DNA of 64,000 nt from Coriobacteriia bacterium (GTDB lineage Bacteria; Actinomycetota; Coriobacteriia; WRKU01; WQUG01), in contig WRBC01000002.1 in the NCBI GenBank assembly GCA_009779855.1, positions 167,085 through 231,084 on the forward strand, given 5' to 3'. Positions 53,861 to 62,818 of this stretch are shown one piece after another (positions within the stretch are counted from its first letter, which is position 1; each line of letters opens with the position of its first letter). The notes under the pieces were generated by a model. The model saw only the letters and a list, made by a program, of their open reading frames with translations, ran no database searches and was not told the DNA's origin. The translations under genes were made by a program, and so were the position numbers.

Positions 53861-54256
53861 ATGATGACCGATACTATCGCTGATATGCTTACTCGTATTC
53901 GCAATGCGAATATGGGACATAAGCCCACAGCGAATATCCCTTACAGCAAGAAGCTCGTTAACATTGCGCGCGTACTAAAAGATGCGGGCTACATCAGAGG
54001 TTACAGTGTAGAGTCTGGCACGCCATTCGATACCCTCGTAGTAGAGCTTAAGTACACAAACGATAAAACTCGCGTAATTACGGGCATTCGCAGAATCAGC
54101 AAGCCAGGTCTACGCGTTTATGCAAAGAAGGAAGATCTACCCAGAGTACTGGGCGGCCTTGGTATCGCTATTGTTTCAACATCAAGCGGTGTTATGACTG
54201 ATGCACAGGCTCGAGAAAAAGGTGTGGGCGGCGAAGTGCTAGCCTACGTCTGGTAG
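53861..54256 (+). CDS. rpsH: 30S ribosomal protein S8
   Basis: 131 residues. [20 protein letters not shown] and the [20 protein letters not shown] segment are the 16S-binding blocks of S8, which in E. coli also represses the spc operon. [14 protein letters not shown] closes the family match. Confidence 0.95.
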   Translation: MMTDTIADMLTRIRNANMGHKPTANIPYSKKLVNIARVLKDAGYIRGYSVESGTPFDTLVVELKYTNDKTRVITGIRRISKPGLRVYAKKEDLPRVLGGLGIAIVSTSSGVMTDAQAREKGVGGEVLAYVW

Positions 54257-54280
54257 TCACGGAAACAGGAGGAGGCAGAT

Positions 54281-54829
54281 ATGTCACGTATTGGTAAGAT
54301 GCCCATCCCAGTTCCCGCTGGCGTTGAGGTGAAAATTGACGGTCAGACCGTGACCGTAAAAGGTAAACTGGGGGAGCTCTCCCATACCTTCCAGCCACAA
54401 GTCGCAATTGCGATGCGCGGCGAAGGAGCGGACGCAGAAGTTGTAGTAACAACTACTGACGACAGCCGTGAAGCGCGTAGCTTTCACGGACTATCACGTA
54501 CGCTAATCAGCAATATGGTTACTGGTGCAAGTGAGGGTTACAACATTGCTCTAGAGATTCATGGTGTAGGTTACCGTGCAACAGCAAAGGGCAAAGGTGT
54601 TGAGCTTGCGCTTGGTTTCAGCCATCCCGTAATCATCGAACCTATTGATGGTATCGAGTTTGAAGTTCCTGCCAATAACAAGGTTATTGTTAAGGGCATT
54701 GATAAACAGCGTGTAGGGCAGGTTGCTGCTGATATTCGTAAGTGGCGTAAACCAGAACCCTACAAAGGTAAAGGTATTCGCTACGAAGGTGAGTATGTAC
54801 GTCGTAAGGTTGGTAAGGCTGCAGGTTAG
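54281..54829 (+). CDS. rplF: 50S ribosomal protein L6
   Basis: 182 residues: [20 protein letters not shown] start and [20 protein letters not shown] end. Two L6 folds; it sits at the factor-binding site. Confidence 0.96.
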   Translation: MSRIGKMPIPVPAGVEVKIDGQTVTVKGKLGELSHTFQPQVAIAMRGEGADAEVVVTTTDDSREARSFHGLSRTLISNMVTGASEGYNIALEIHGVGYRATAKGKGVELALGFSHPVIIEPIDGIEFEVPANNKVIVKGIDKQRVGQVAADIRKWRKPEPYKGKGIRYEGEYVRRKVGKAAG

Positions 54830-54848
54830 GCCGCGCTTTAGGAAAGTA

Positions 54849-54909
54849 TGCGCGGTTGCTGCGAGCACGGGACGAACTTCTTCGTCAGAGTATATGCAGC
54901 AACCGCGCA
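54849..54909 (+). ncRNA. Strong stem-loop between rplF and rplR
   Basis: TGCGCGGTTGCTGC (54849-54862) pairs perfectly with 54896-54909 over 14 bp; inside, GACGAA and TTCGTC (54871-54876, 54881-54886) make a second stem. The compact structure fills most of the 102-base gap before rplR. No terminator T-tract, so a translational attenuator or RNA-processing element is plausible. Confidence 0.55.
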
Positions 54910-54931
54910 CTAGTGAAGATAAGGACTGGAA

Positions 54932-55303
54932 ATGAACAAAACAAAAGCAAAAAGTGCTTCACTTGCTCGCCGCCAGCGCAGAGTACGCGGTAAGATTTCA
55001 GGTACCGCTGCAAGGCCGCGCTTGCGTATTACCCGTAGCAACACGCACATGTATGCTCAGTTGATTGACGATGTAGGTGCTGTAACGATAGCTGCTGTTG
55101 CAACTAACGAAGCTGACGTTACTAAAAAGCTAAAAGGGAGCACCTCAAATAAGGAAGCTGCAAAAATGGCGGGAGAACTTCTAGCGAAGCGCGGAAAAGA
55201 CGCAGGCGTTACAGAAGTTGTCTTTGACAGGGGTGGACGTATCTACCATGGTCGCGTACAGGCACTAGCAGATGGTGCTCGCGAAGCCGGATTGAAGTTT
55301 TAG
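54932..55303 (+). CDS. rplR: 50S ribosomal protein L18
   Basis: 123 residues: [20 protein letters not shown] and the [19 protein letters not shown] end. Binds 5S rRNA with L5. Preceded by the stem-loop at 54849. Confidence 0.95.
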   Translation: MNKTKAKSASLARRQRRVRGKISGTAARPRLRITRSNTHMYAQLIDDVGAVTIAAVATNEADVTKKLKGSTSNKEAAKMAGELLAKRGKDAGVTEVVFDRGGRIYHGRVQALADGAREAGLKF

Positions 55304-55318
55304 GAAGGGATTATACTT

Positions 55319-55933
55319 ATGGCTAGGAATATGGCTAGAGGCCAGGCCCCAGTTTCGGAGCTTCAAGAAAAGGTTGTATATATCAACCGCGTTTCAAAGG
55401 TTGTTAAAGGTGGTCGTCGCTTCTCACTAAGCGCACTTGTCGTAGTAGGCGATGGTGAAGGTCGTGTAGGTGTTGGTATGGGCAAGTCAGCCGAAGTACC
55501 TAACGCGATTAAAAAGGGTATCGAGGACGCAAAGAAGAACATGTTCTCACTACCTGTAGTGAATGGTACGATTCCTCATGAGATCATGGGTGAGTTTGGT
55601 GCAGGTCGCGTGCTACTGAAGCCTGCTGCTCCTGGTACGGGAATCATTGCAGGTGGACCAGTGCGCGCGGTACTCGAGCTCGCTGGACTCACTGATGTAC
55701 TTAGTAAGTCACTGGGTAGCAGTAATGCGATTAACATCGTACGTGCAACTGCTCAGGGCCTGAAAGATTTACAGTCAGCAGAAGATGTGGCAGCACGTCG
55801 CTCTACGACGGTGGCGGCTCTTTATGGTGGCGGTAAAAAGACAGATAAGGCTGAAGATGCTGCACCAGCGGCAGATGCAGCAGACAAAACAGCAGAGGCC
55901 GCAGAGGCGACTCCTGCAGCAGATAAAGCTTAA
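55319..55933 (+). CDS. rpsE: 30S ribosomal protein S5
   Basis: 204 residues. [20 protein letters not shown] and [20 protein letters not shown] are conserved. The last 35 residues form an alanine-rich extension ([20 protein letters not shown]). The reading frame from residue 165 is normal before it. Confidence 0.95.
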   Translation: MARNMARGQAPVSELQEKVVYINRVSKVVKGGRRFSLSALVVVGDGEGRVGVGMGKSAEVPNAIKKGIEDAKKNMFSLPVVNGTIPHEIMGEFGAGRVLLKPAAPGTGIIAGGPVRAVLELAGLTDVLSKSLGSSNAINIVRATAQGLKDLQSAEDVAARRSTTVAALYGGGKKTDKAEDAAPAADAADKTAEAAEATPAADKA

Positions 55934-55950
55934 GTCGGGAGGTATCGTAC

Positions 55951-56142
55951 ATGTCAGCAAAGGCAAGCAAGCTGCGCATTAAGCAGGTACGCTCGACCAT
56001 TGGGCGCAAGGCAGATCAAGGTGCAACAGTTCGTGCACTTGGCCTAAAGCGCATTAACGATGTTGTCGAGCAGGATGACACGCCTGTAATTCGCGGTATG
56101 ATTTTTAAAGTAAAGCACTTGATTGAAGTTGAGGAGATCTAG
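55951..56142 (+). CDS. rpmD: 50S ribosomal protein L30
   Basis: 63 residues: [20 protein letters not shown], then the [16 protein letters not shown] block typical of L30. Confidence 0.94.
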   Translation: MSAKASKLRIKQVRSTIGRKADQGATVRALGLKRINDVVEQDDTPVIRGMIFKVKHLIEVEEI

Positions 56143-56144
56143 AG

Positions 56145-56588
56145 ATGCAACTACATGATTTGATGCCAGCTCCAGGATCTACAAAGACGCGTAAGCGCGT
56201 CGGTCGTGGTCACGGATCAGGCCGCGGTGGCAGATCAGGCCGTGGTCAAGACGGACAAGGCTCACGTGCAGGTGGCACTAAGGGTCCAGGTTTTGAGGGT
56301 GGGCAATTGCCCCTCTACAAGCGTCTGCCTAAACTAGGTGGGTTTGTAAGCCACAATCGCGTAGAGTACGCTGTGGTAAACGTGGGACGTTTAAATGAGC
56401 TTTTTAACGACGGTGATGTTATTACACCAGAAGCCTTGGAAGAAAAAGGTGCAATTAAGTCAGCGCTGAAACTTCCGGTAAAGGTTTTAGGTGACGGAGA
56501 ACTGACTAAAAAGCTAACCGTAAAGGTTGAGAGAGTCAGCGCATCTGCAAAAGCAAAGATTGAAAGCGCTGGAGGGGCGGTCGAGTAA
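56145..56588 (+). CDS. rplO: 50S ribosomal protein L15
   Basis: 147 residues. [20 protein letters not shown] then [20 protein letters not shown] is the glycine-rich core. Confidence 0.96.
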   Translation: MQLHDLMPAPGSTKTRKRVGRGHGSGRGGRSGRGQDGQGSRAGGTKGPGFEGGQLPLYKRLPKLGGFVSHNRVEYAVVNVGRLNELFNDGDVITPEALEEKGAIKSALKLPVKVLGDGELTKKLTVKVERVSASAKAKIESAGGAVE

Positions 56589-56589
56589 T

Positions 56590-57924
56590 ATGTTTAACGC
56601 GATTGTCAATGCGTTTAAAGTACCCGATCTTCGTAAGAAGATTCTCTTTACGCTGGCCATTGTTGTTCTCTACCGTATTGGTGCGCATATTCCGGCACCT
56701 GGTGTAGACGTATACGCCATAGCTGAAGTTGCTGCTAACAATGCGGCACTAGGCCTGCTTAACCTCTTTACTGGTGGCGCGTTAGAGCAGATGTCTATCT
56801 TTGCACTAGGTATCATGCCCTACATTACTGCTAGTATTATTATGCAGCTGCTTAAAGCGGCAATACCTACCCTTGATAAAATGTCAAAGGAAGAAGCAGG
56901 TAGGCGTAAGATTACTCAAATTACGCGCTATATGACAATGGGTATCGCGCTAGTGGAAGCCATTGGTATGTTGTGGATTTTCCGCGATGGAGTAATTAAT
57001 ATTCCTGGTGTCGCCTGGCTAACACCACTGCTCATTGTGGGTACACTCCTCGTAGGTACAGCGCTTATTATGTGGATGGCAGAGCTCATCACGCAGCGTG
57101 GTATTGGTAACGGTATGTCGATGATGATCTTCTCATCAATCGTTGCAATGTTTATTCCTGTTATCTTAGAGGCATTCTCAAGAAATGTACTAGCAGGGGA
57201 TATCTGGGCTAACGTAAGCATGATTGGTACCTTGATCTTTGCGATGCTAATAGTAATCTTTGTAGTTATCTACATTGAAGAAGGTCAGCGCCGTATTCCC
57301 GTTCAGTATGCAAAGCGTGTTGTGGGTAGACGTGTTATGGGTGGGTCAGGAACGTACATTCCACTTAAGGTTAATGGCGCAAACGTTATTCCTATGATCT
57401 TTGCTTCAGCAATCTTGACCATTCCGGCACAGCTTGCTCAGATGATGCCACAAGTTAACTGGATGCAGGAAGTAGCAATGTTTGCTTCTGGCCCGATGAT
57501 GCTTGATCCTGACCTACTGATGGCGCTGCCATGGTATGCAGGTTGGGGTAATTGGCTTATCACCTTTATCTTGATCGTGTTCTTTGCCTACTTCTATACG
57601 GCGCTTGTGTTTAATCCGATTGATATTTCTGACAACTTGCGTAAGCAAGGTGGGTTTATTCCAGGAATTCGTCCAGGACAAAATACGACGCGCTATATCG
57701 AGAAGACCATGAATCGCATCGTACTGCCAGGTGCACTGTTCTTGGGAACAATTGCAGTAGGTACCTCAATCCTGTTCTCGATTACAGGTAATGCAATGTT
57801 TATGCAGTTCGGCGGAACATCGATTATCATTATGGTTGGTGTGTCGCTAGAGACCATGCGTCAGATTGAAAGCCAACTAAAGATGCGTAACTATGATGGC
57901 TTCTTCAATAAAGGTAAATCGTAA
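56590..57924 (+). CDS. secY: Protein translocase subunit SecY
   Basis: 444 residues, ten membrane segments; ATG 56590 follows the rplO stop directly. FNAIVNAFKVPDLRKKILFT, FALGIMPYITASIIMQLL, RRIPVQYAKRVVGR and LRKQGGFIPGIRPGQNT are conserved. It forms the SecYEG channel. The usual adk-map partners do not follow; a ferredoxin does. Confidence 0.96.
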   Translation: MFNAIVNAFKVPDLRKKILFTLAIVVLYRIGAHIPAPGVDVYAIAEVAANNAALGLLNLFTGGALEQMSIFALGIMPYITASIIMQLLKAAIPTLDKMSKEEAGRRKITQITRYMTMGIALVEAIGMLWIFRDGVINIPGVAWLTPLLIVGTLLVGTALIMWMAELITQRGIGNGMSMMIFSSIVAMFIPVILEAFSRNVLAGDIWANVSMIGTLIFAMLIVIFVVIYIEEGQRRIPVQYAKRVVGRRVMGGSGTYIPLKVNGANVIPMIFASAILTIPAQLAQMMPQVNWMQEVAMFASGPMMLDPDLLMALPWYAGWGNWLITFILIVFFAYFYTALVFNPIDISDNLRKQGGFIPGIRPGQNTTRYIEKTMNRIVLPGALFLGTIAVGTSILFSITGNAMFMQFGGTSIIIMVGVSLETMRQIESQLKMRNYDGFFNKGKS

Positions 57925-57947
57925 ATAAGGCAGAAGGGAGATTTAAC

Positions 57948-58127
57948 ATGGCTTTTCCCGTAGTAAATGAAGAACTATGTACGGCCTGTGGTATATGTGT
58001 TGATGACTGTCCCAGTGCCTGCTTTGATCTAGAAGATGTAGTAAAGTTTGCTCGTAAAGAGGACTGTATAGAGTGCGGAATTTGTGCTGATAGTTGCCCC
58101 AATGGTGCTATCACTATGGAGGACTAG
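57948..58127 (+). CDS. 2x[4Fe-4S] ferredoxin
   Basis: 59 residues, ATG 57948 with AAGGGAG 8 bases upstream. Two clusters: CTACGICVDDCPSAC and CIECGICADSCPNG, the CXXCXXCXXXCP pattern twice. It is a low-potential electron carrier of anaerobic metabolism. It lies 23 bases after secY, probably cotranscribed with the ribosomal cluster, and a terminator follows at 58210. Confidence 0.92.
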   Translation: MAFPVVNEELCTACGICVDDCPSACFDLEDVVKFARKEDCIECGICADSCPNGAITMED

Positions 58128-58209
58128 TTATTGCTCTAACGACAAGGCAGCTCTATCGCGTGCTATTTGTTACGCATTGTGCGTCCTGCGCAGCAGTAAT
58201 ATGAAGTAG

Positions 58210-58240
58210 AAACCCGCCTGTAAAGGGCGGGTTTTCTTTT
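58210..58240 (+). terminator. Terminator of the ribosomal-secY-ferredoxin cluster
   Basis: AACCCGCC pairs with GGCGGGTT around a short loop, followed by TTCTTTT. It is 83 bases after the ferredoxin stop. Confidence 0.88.
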
Positions 58241-58335
58241 GATGATAGAGCCCATAGAAGGTGTGTAAGATGTGGATTAATTAGGCACATCGTGTCTCAA
58301 TTGTTTCACTTAATGTATATTATCTGGAAGTGCTA

Positions 58336-58363
58336 TTGAAATTGTGTCAAGTCTCTGTATAAT
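58336..58363 (+). promoter_or_regulatory. Promoter of the surface-protein leader
   Basis: TTGAAA (58336-58341), 16 bases, TATAAT (58358-58363). The transcript would begin near 58370 and run about 500 bases before the 58867 gene. An AGCTTAC/GTAAGCT stem at 58378-58415 lies just inside it. Confidence 0.7.
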
Positions 58364-58460
58364 GTGTATCTGGTGACAGCTTACATACGCGGGTACAATG
58401 TGAGGCGCGTAAGCTAAGAAACGTGTGTTGAGTAAAATATTTAATAGTGAGGATAACAGC

Positions 58461-58559
58461 ATGATTGCTAGAATTGTGGACTCCCCAATTTGCCCCGGGG
58501 GGGGGGGCTTTCTCAGAGAAATAAGCCCTCCATTAGCTTTGCGTCATTTAACCCTTTAA
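58461..58559 (+). CDS. Small reading frame containing an 11-G tract (speculative)
   Basis: ATG 58461 with GAGG upstream opens 32 codons, crossing 11 consecutive G (58497-58507). Losing or gaining one G would change its end. It may be a leader peptide, or no gene at all. Confidence 0.25.
   Translation: MIARIVDSPICPGGGGFLREISPPLALRHLTL
58497..58507. repeat. Homopolymer of 11 G
   Basis: Eleven consecutive G preceded by CCCC, in the leader of a surface protein gene. Such tracts are typical slipped-strand phase-variation sites. Confidence 0.85.
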
Positions 58560-58631
58560 TAAAACCAATAAGCGTACGGTGCTTCTGCTGGCTTAACAGG
58601 AGTGCTCTTTTCGTGCCATAAGGTATATAAG

Positions 58632-58784
58632 ATACCTAGGCAGTGCAAAGGCTTGTTGGCCATTCTCTACGCTGTAGCTACTCTCACACTCACACTTAGA
58701 CTACTTAAGTAGTTACCTCACGGTAGCCATGGTTAACCTCATCGAGAATTTTGCGCTGTGCAAGCCTTTGCACTGCCTAGGTAT
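58632..58784. repeat. 24-bp perfect inverted repeat flanking 105 bp (candidate invertible element)
   Basis: 58632-58655 (ends ATACCTAGG...GGCTTG) and 58761-58784 are perfect reverse complements over 24 bases, with 105 bases between. This is the size and layout of invertible promoter switches ahead of surface genes. The enclosed segment shows no strong promoter by eye on either strand. As RNA, it would fold as a long hairpin. Confidence 0.72.
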
Positions 58785-58866
58785 TTCTAAATAAGCAACA
58801 GAGTGCTGGATAAAAGAAATTTAGAATGTGTGTGAAGCTCTAAATGAATGTGAGGATTTGTAAGAG

Positions 58867-61800
58867 ATGAAGGAAAGACTAAAAAGCGTTTTAAGAAGCA
58901 AGAAACTACTGTTGGTCGCAGTGGTGTTGTTTGTATTGGCGGCACCTATTTTTGCATTGGGTGAATCACCTGTAGCCGTCCAATCTGTTATTGATCGCAT
59001 ACAAGGCAGAAGCAGCAATGGCCTGACGTTAAGCTGGATAGACAATGGTGGGAGTGACCATCTAAGCCTTGATCCAGTGCACAACATAAGGCAAGAGCAT
59101 AGGCTGGAACTTGCCTTTACTCCTCCCGGGGAAGGTGTATTTCTTGCGGGCGAGATAGAAATACGACTACCTCGCGCCCTTTTTGAGAACAGGAACGGCA
59201 ATTTAATTGTGGGAAATATCGCTTGGAACCAAGATAATCCTCCAGCTGGATCGATAACCCCTGCTAATCTGCCACACATGATTATTCCTCTTCCCGGGGA
59301 CACAGACTTCATTTTTGTAATAGATTCCGCTACTGATGAAGTGGTCATTACAAACTTTAGATCTGTTTCTGGTGAAACTACCCATCTTCGTGTTGAAGTG
59401 GCTGTTAACTACCTACCATCTCAAAGTCCCAATGGCTTTAGTAACGAATTTGTCGCACATGCTACCTTTGCAGATGTGCACGACATTGATCCCATTGAAA
59501 GTAATAACCTAAGCCTTGACCTCACAACACGTATTGCAGTGCACAGTTCGTCCAAAACAGTGGTGCACTCACAACCTGTGTGGCAGGGATTATGGGGGGT
59601 ACAACCGCCGGGCTTTGAGGATCACTTCTTTGTCCGTTATCGCATTCACTATGAAATTGACTCAATGACAACTCAACCCTTTGTGGCATTTCTTCAGGAC
59701 ACCCCTCTTGATGGTGGAGAGATTGTTGCATGGTCAACACACGTTGCTCGTAATCAAAATCCCCTTATAGTCCTTAATGGCACTACAAATTTTACCGTTG
59801 GAACAACGGCAACCTATAACGATTCTTCTCTCCGCACTCAAAACATAGTGACACCCGTTGGTAACCCGAATACTTCCAGTAGAGATCGTTGGTGGCAAGA
59901 TATTGTTGTTGCCTACCCTAGAGATGGCTCGACTGAGCAGCTTGTTAGAAACGCTATGGAGGTAACGGTTACTCCTGCCGACGATTCCACTTTTACACTT
60001 AATGAAGAGGCTGGATATGTATTTAGTGAAATCTACCTCAATTATGAAGGAGACGCCTTTAATATCAGGAAATGGATAGACCCTGACGCACCATCAGGAC
60101 CAGGGTGGAGAGAGAGGGTTGCCACGCTCAATAGCCTAGAAGCAGGCGATAATGTCTATCTGGTAAATCATGGAACTGCACAGTCTCCGGGAACAATGGG
60201 TGGCGGAAATGTTTCAATTGGCCCTCAGTCATCAATTAGAGCGGAAGCGCGAGGGTTTAGTTTTACCGAAAATGGAACCCAACCTTTTACTACGACAGCT
60301 ATAGATGATCGGGTTTACCTTAGGACCTCTGGAGGAGTTCATCTGCTAGAACCAGAAGATTACCGCTTTGTTCAGGTGCGTATTGGACACTACAGAGAGA
60401 CAACTCCTGTGGTGCGTAACGGAAACTTACTTGCTACGCAAACGGTAGCTAATGTCGATAGGTCTCCTATCGATCTGTACTACAAGACACCTGCAGAGGG
60501 ATGGCAGCCACTTGCAACGCATAATCCTACTGCTGCTTTGCTGGGCAACTGGATCAATCTTCCCAATGCTGATGTTAGTCGCATTAAGGCAGTGCATGAC
60601 AATGGACGTTATATGGTTGAGTTTGACCTCCAGTTCATCTTTAGACTCAATTCGACTCCTCACGTGCGCAGCATAATCGAAAACCACGAAACTGTTGATG
60701 TGGTTAACTTTGCCGCTATGATTATTGAAGATCATGAAGGCACTATTCAAAACCTTCCAGAAGCAGAGTCGTATTCAGGTTTACCAGTGGGCATGATGGA
60801 TTTGGACATTCATGACTATGGACATTTAGTTCAGAGGTCATTTCACAGCAGTATACTGGCAAGGACGTCTTATTTCTCAAGGCAGGAAAAGGTTATTCGC
60901 ACAAATCCAGGGATTTTTTCAGACAACACGAATTCCCGAGTAGTTCTTCCTTATAGGGTAGCAGTGGTCGCTGACCTTGGTCTAACGGGAGCTTCTGGCG
61001 ACCAAAGGACGAGGCCTTCTAACGCCCTTCTGCCAGATCTTCTTCCAGAACAAAGGGAAGGTGTGTTCTATGACTTGTTACCGCAAGGAACGGTATTAAA
61101 TCCGGCAAGCATTGTTGCAAGAGATGCGATGGGAAGGACCGTTGAACATTCCGTAGCTACAGAGACCAACTGGCAAGGGTCTGGTAGAACATTAGTGAGA
61201 ATTTATGTCAGTGCTACAGCAGGGCCGAATTACAGAAATGTTCCCAGTCCTGCTACCTGGCAAGGTGCTGACTGGTGGTTGCCTGGCCCCGCTGTTCCCC
61301 TCATTTCAGGTACAGGATTTACGATAGACTTTGATGTGTTTTATCCTTGGGCAAATGTGCCTCTCTTTGGAACGAGTATAAGAAATATAGCTTCCTATCA
61401 GTCGAGGAGCGGACCATTTCTAAGTCCTGTAGTAAATGGGCAGCCTCATACGAACTCAGACAATACAGCAGCAAATTTAACTGCACAAGAAAGGCAGTGG
61501 ATGTCTAACTTCCCTGACACAGGTATGCTAGACGCTGATGAGCGAAATACAAGGTCGGCTGCAGTGGCTGCTACTATAAATCCTGTAGTGGCAGAACAAA
61601 TAGGCTTCAGCAAGCTAGTAAGATCTGCTACAGGTTTGGATTATGGTATGCAGGCGCAGGTTAGACCAGGAGGTGCTTACAGTTATCGCCTTCACTACTC
61701 AACAGGTCTGGAACAAGCTACAGATCTTGTGCTCTTTGACATACTTGAAGCAGCGGATGACGGTAGGCCTAGTTGGAGGGGTAACCTGCAGAGTATTGAT

Positions 61801-62757
61801 TTGACCCATCCGATATCTCTAGGCGCTGCTCCCGTAGTGTATTTTTCTACGCAGATTGGCTTAGACCCTTCGAATAATCCAACGCATGCAGATTTAGGGA
61901 ATACGGCAAGGTGGACTACCACTGAACCTGCAGATTTAAGCACAGTGACCGCCATAGCCATTGACCTTTCCTTAAGGGATAATGGGCAGCCCTTTATTCT
62001 GACTGCAGGATCAGGTGTTGTGGTGAATCTGCACATGCAGGCACCACACGGACAGACATCAGGTACTCATGCCTTTAATAGGGCTCTGTATAGTGTCACA
62101 AGTGGGGGGACTCCTCAAGCACTGGCTCAAACGCCCTATACTCAGGTGCAGATACTTGAACGGGGTCTTGCCCTTACTAAAACATCCGATCCGGCAAGTG
62201 GAACACAGGTAGACCCTGTACTGGTGGAAAGAGGATCGACGGTTACGTATGCGATTGTTATAGAAAACGTCGAAGAAGCAGCACTTGCAAATATTGTTCT
62301 GCAAGACGTTATTCCTCAACATATGAGCTTTGCTGCAAGCGAGCTTAGAGGACACTTTGGGACTGCTGCGCCAACTCCTCTGGCAGATATTGCAAGGATT
62401 GATTACAGCGTGTCGGGTAATACAGTAGGGTGGACTATTTCTACTTTAGGTGCGGGGGAAAGCTTTACGCTTATTGTGCCCGCCGTAGTTGCAGAGACCC
62501 TGCCTGGTGAAACGACCTTTGCAAATACTGCGCGCATTACGCATCTAGGTGCCGTAGCGTATGATATTCCGTCCAATGCGACCTTCCATAGAGCTCTTCC
62601 TTTTGTACTTCCCACGGGTGTAACTGCAGGGGCAACTGTTCCTGTGGCTGCGCTTGCTATTGTTGTGATTGCGGTACTAACAACCTACTTTGCAGTCAGG
62701 GCAAGAAAGAGGATTGAAGAACTTTCTGAGGGCGTTCAGGAAAATAATAATTTGTGA
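58867..62757 (+). CDS. 1296-residue surface adhesin with DUF11-like C-terminal domain
   Basis: Signal peptide (LLLVAVVLFVLAAPIFALG, residues 16-35). A long beta-rich ectodomain follows that I do not recognise, with recurrent Trp/Asp/Asn and NTA/NIA strands typical of adhesins. The last ectodomain (about 1105-1240: LALTKTSDPASG, VERGSTVTYAIVIENVEE, LQDVIPQHM, FANTARITHLG) is DUF11. It ends with VLPTGV, a membrane helix (about 1255-1275) and RARKRIEELSE, so it is probably wall- or membrane-anchored. The leader carries the poly-G tract and 24-bp inverted repeat. Adhesion is inferred. Confidence 0.8.
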   Translation: MKERLKSVLRSKKLLLVAVVLFVLAAPIFALGESPVAVQSVIDRIQGRSSNGLTLSWIDNGGSDHLSLDPVHNIRQEHRLELAFTPPGEGVFLAGEIEIRLPRALFENRNGNLIVGNIAWNQDNPPAGSITPANLPHMIIPLPGDTDFIFVIDSATDEVVITNFRSVSGETTHLRVEVAVNYLPSQSPNGFSNEFVAHATFADVHDIDPIESNNLSLDLTTRIAVHSSSKTVVHSQPVWQGLWGVQPPGFEDHFFVRYRIHYEIDSMTTQPFVAFLQDTPLDGGEIVAWSTHVARNQNPLIVLNGTTNFTVGTTATYNDSSLRTQNIVTPVGNPNTSSRDRWWQDIVVAYPRDGSTEQLVRNAMEVTVTPADDSTFTLNEEAGYVFSEIYLNYEGDAFNIRKWIDPDAPSGPGWRERVATLNSLEAGDNVYLVNHGTAQSPGTMGGGNVSIGPQSSIRAEARGFSFTENGTQPFTTTAIDDRVYLRTSGGVHLLEPEDYRFVQVRIGHYRETTPVVRNGNLLATQTVANVDRSPIDLYYKTPAEGWQPLATHNPTAALLGNWINLPNADVSRIKAVHDNGRYMVEFDLQFIFRLNSTPHVRSIIENHETVDVVNFAAMIIEDHEGTIQNLPEAESYSGLPVGMMDLDIHDYGHLVQRSFHSSILARTSYFSRQEKVIRTNPGIFSDNTNSRVVLPYRVAVVADLGLTGASGDQRTRPSNALLPDLLPEQREGVFYDLLPQGTVLNPASIVARDAMGRTVEHSVATETNWQGSGRTLVRIYVSATAGPNYRNVPSPATWQGADWWLPGPAVPLISGTGFTIDFDVFYPWANVPLFGTSIRNIASYQSRSGPFLSPVVNGQPHTNSDNTAANLTAQERQWMSNFPDTGMLDADERNTRSAAVAATINPVVAEQIGFSKLVRSATGLDYGMQAQVRPGGAYSYRLHYSTGLEQATDLVLFDILEAADDGRPSWRGNLQSIDLTHPISLGAAPVVYFSTQIGLDPSNNPTHADLGNTARWTTTEPADLSTVTAIAIDLSLRDNGQPFILTAGSGVVVNLHMQAPHGQTSGTHAFNRALYSVTSGGTPQALAQTPYTQVQILERGLALTKTSDPASGTQVDPVLVERGSTVTYAIVIENVEEAALANIVLQDVIPQHMSFAASELRGHFGTAAPTPLADIARIDYSVSGNTVGWTISTLGAGESFTLIVPAVVAETLPGETTFANTARITHLGAVAYDIPSNATFHRALPFVLPTGVTAGATVPVAALAIVVIAVLTTYFAVRARKRIEELSEGVQENNNL

Positions 62758-62818
62758 GATGTGTGAGGTATTTAGGGTTATGAGCTTTGGGGTAAGTAAT
62801 GTGAGGATAAGAGGAAAA

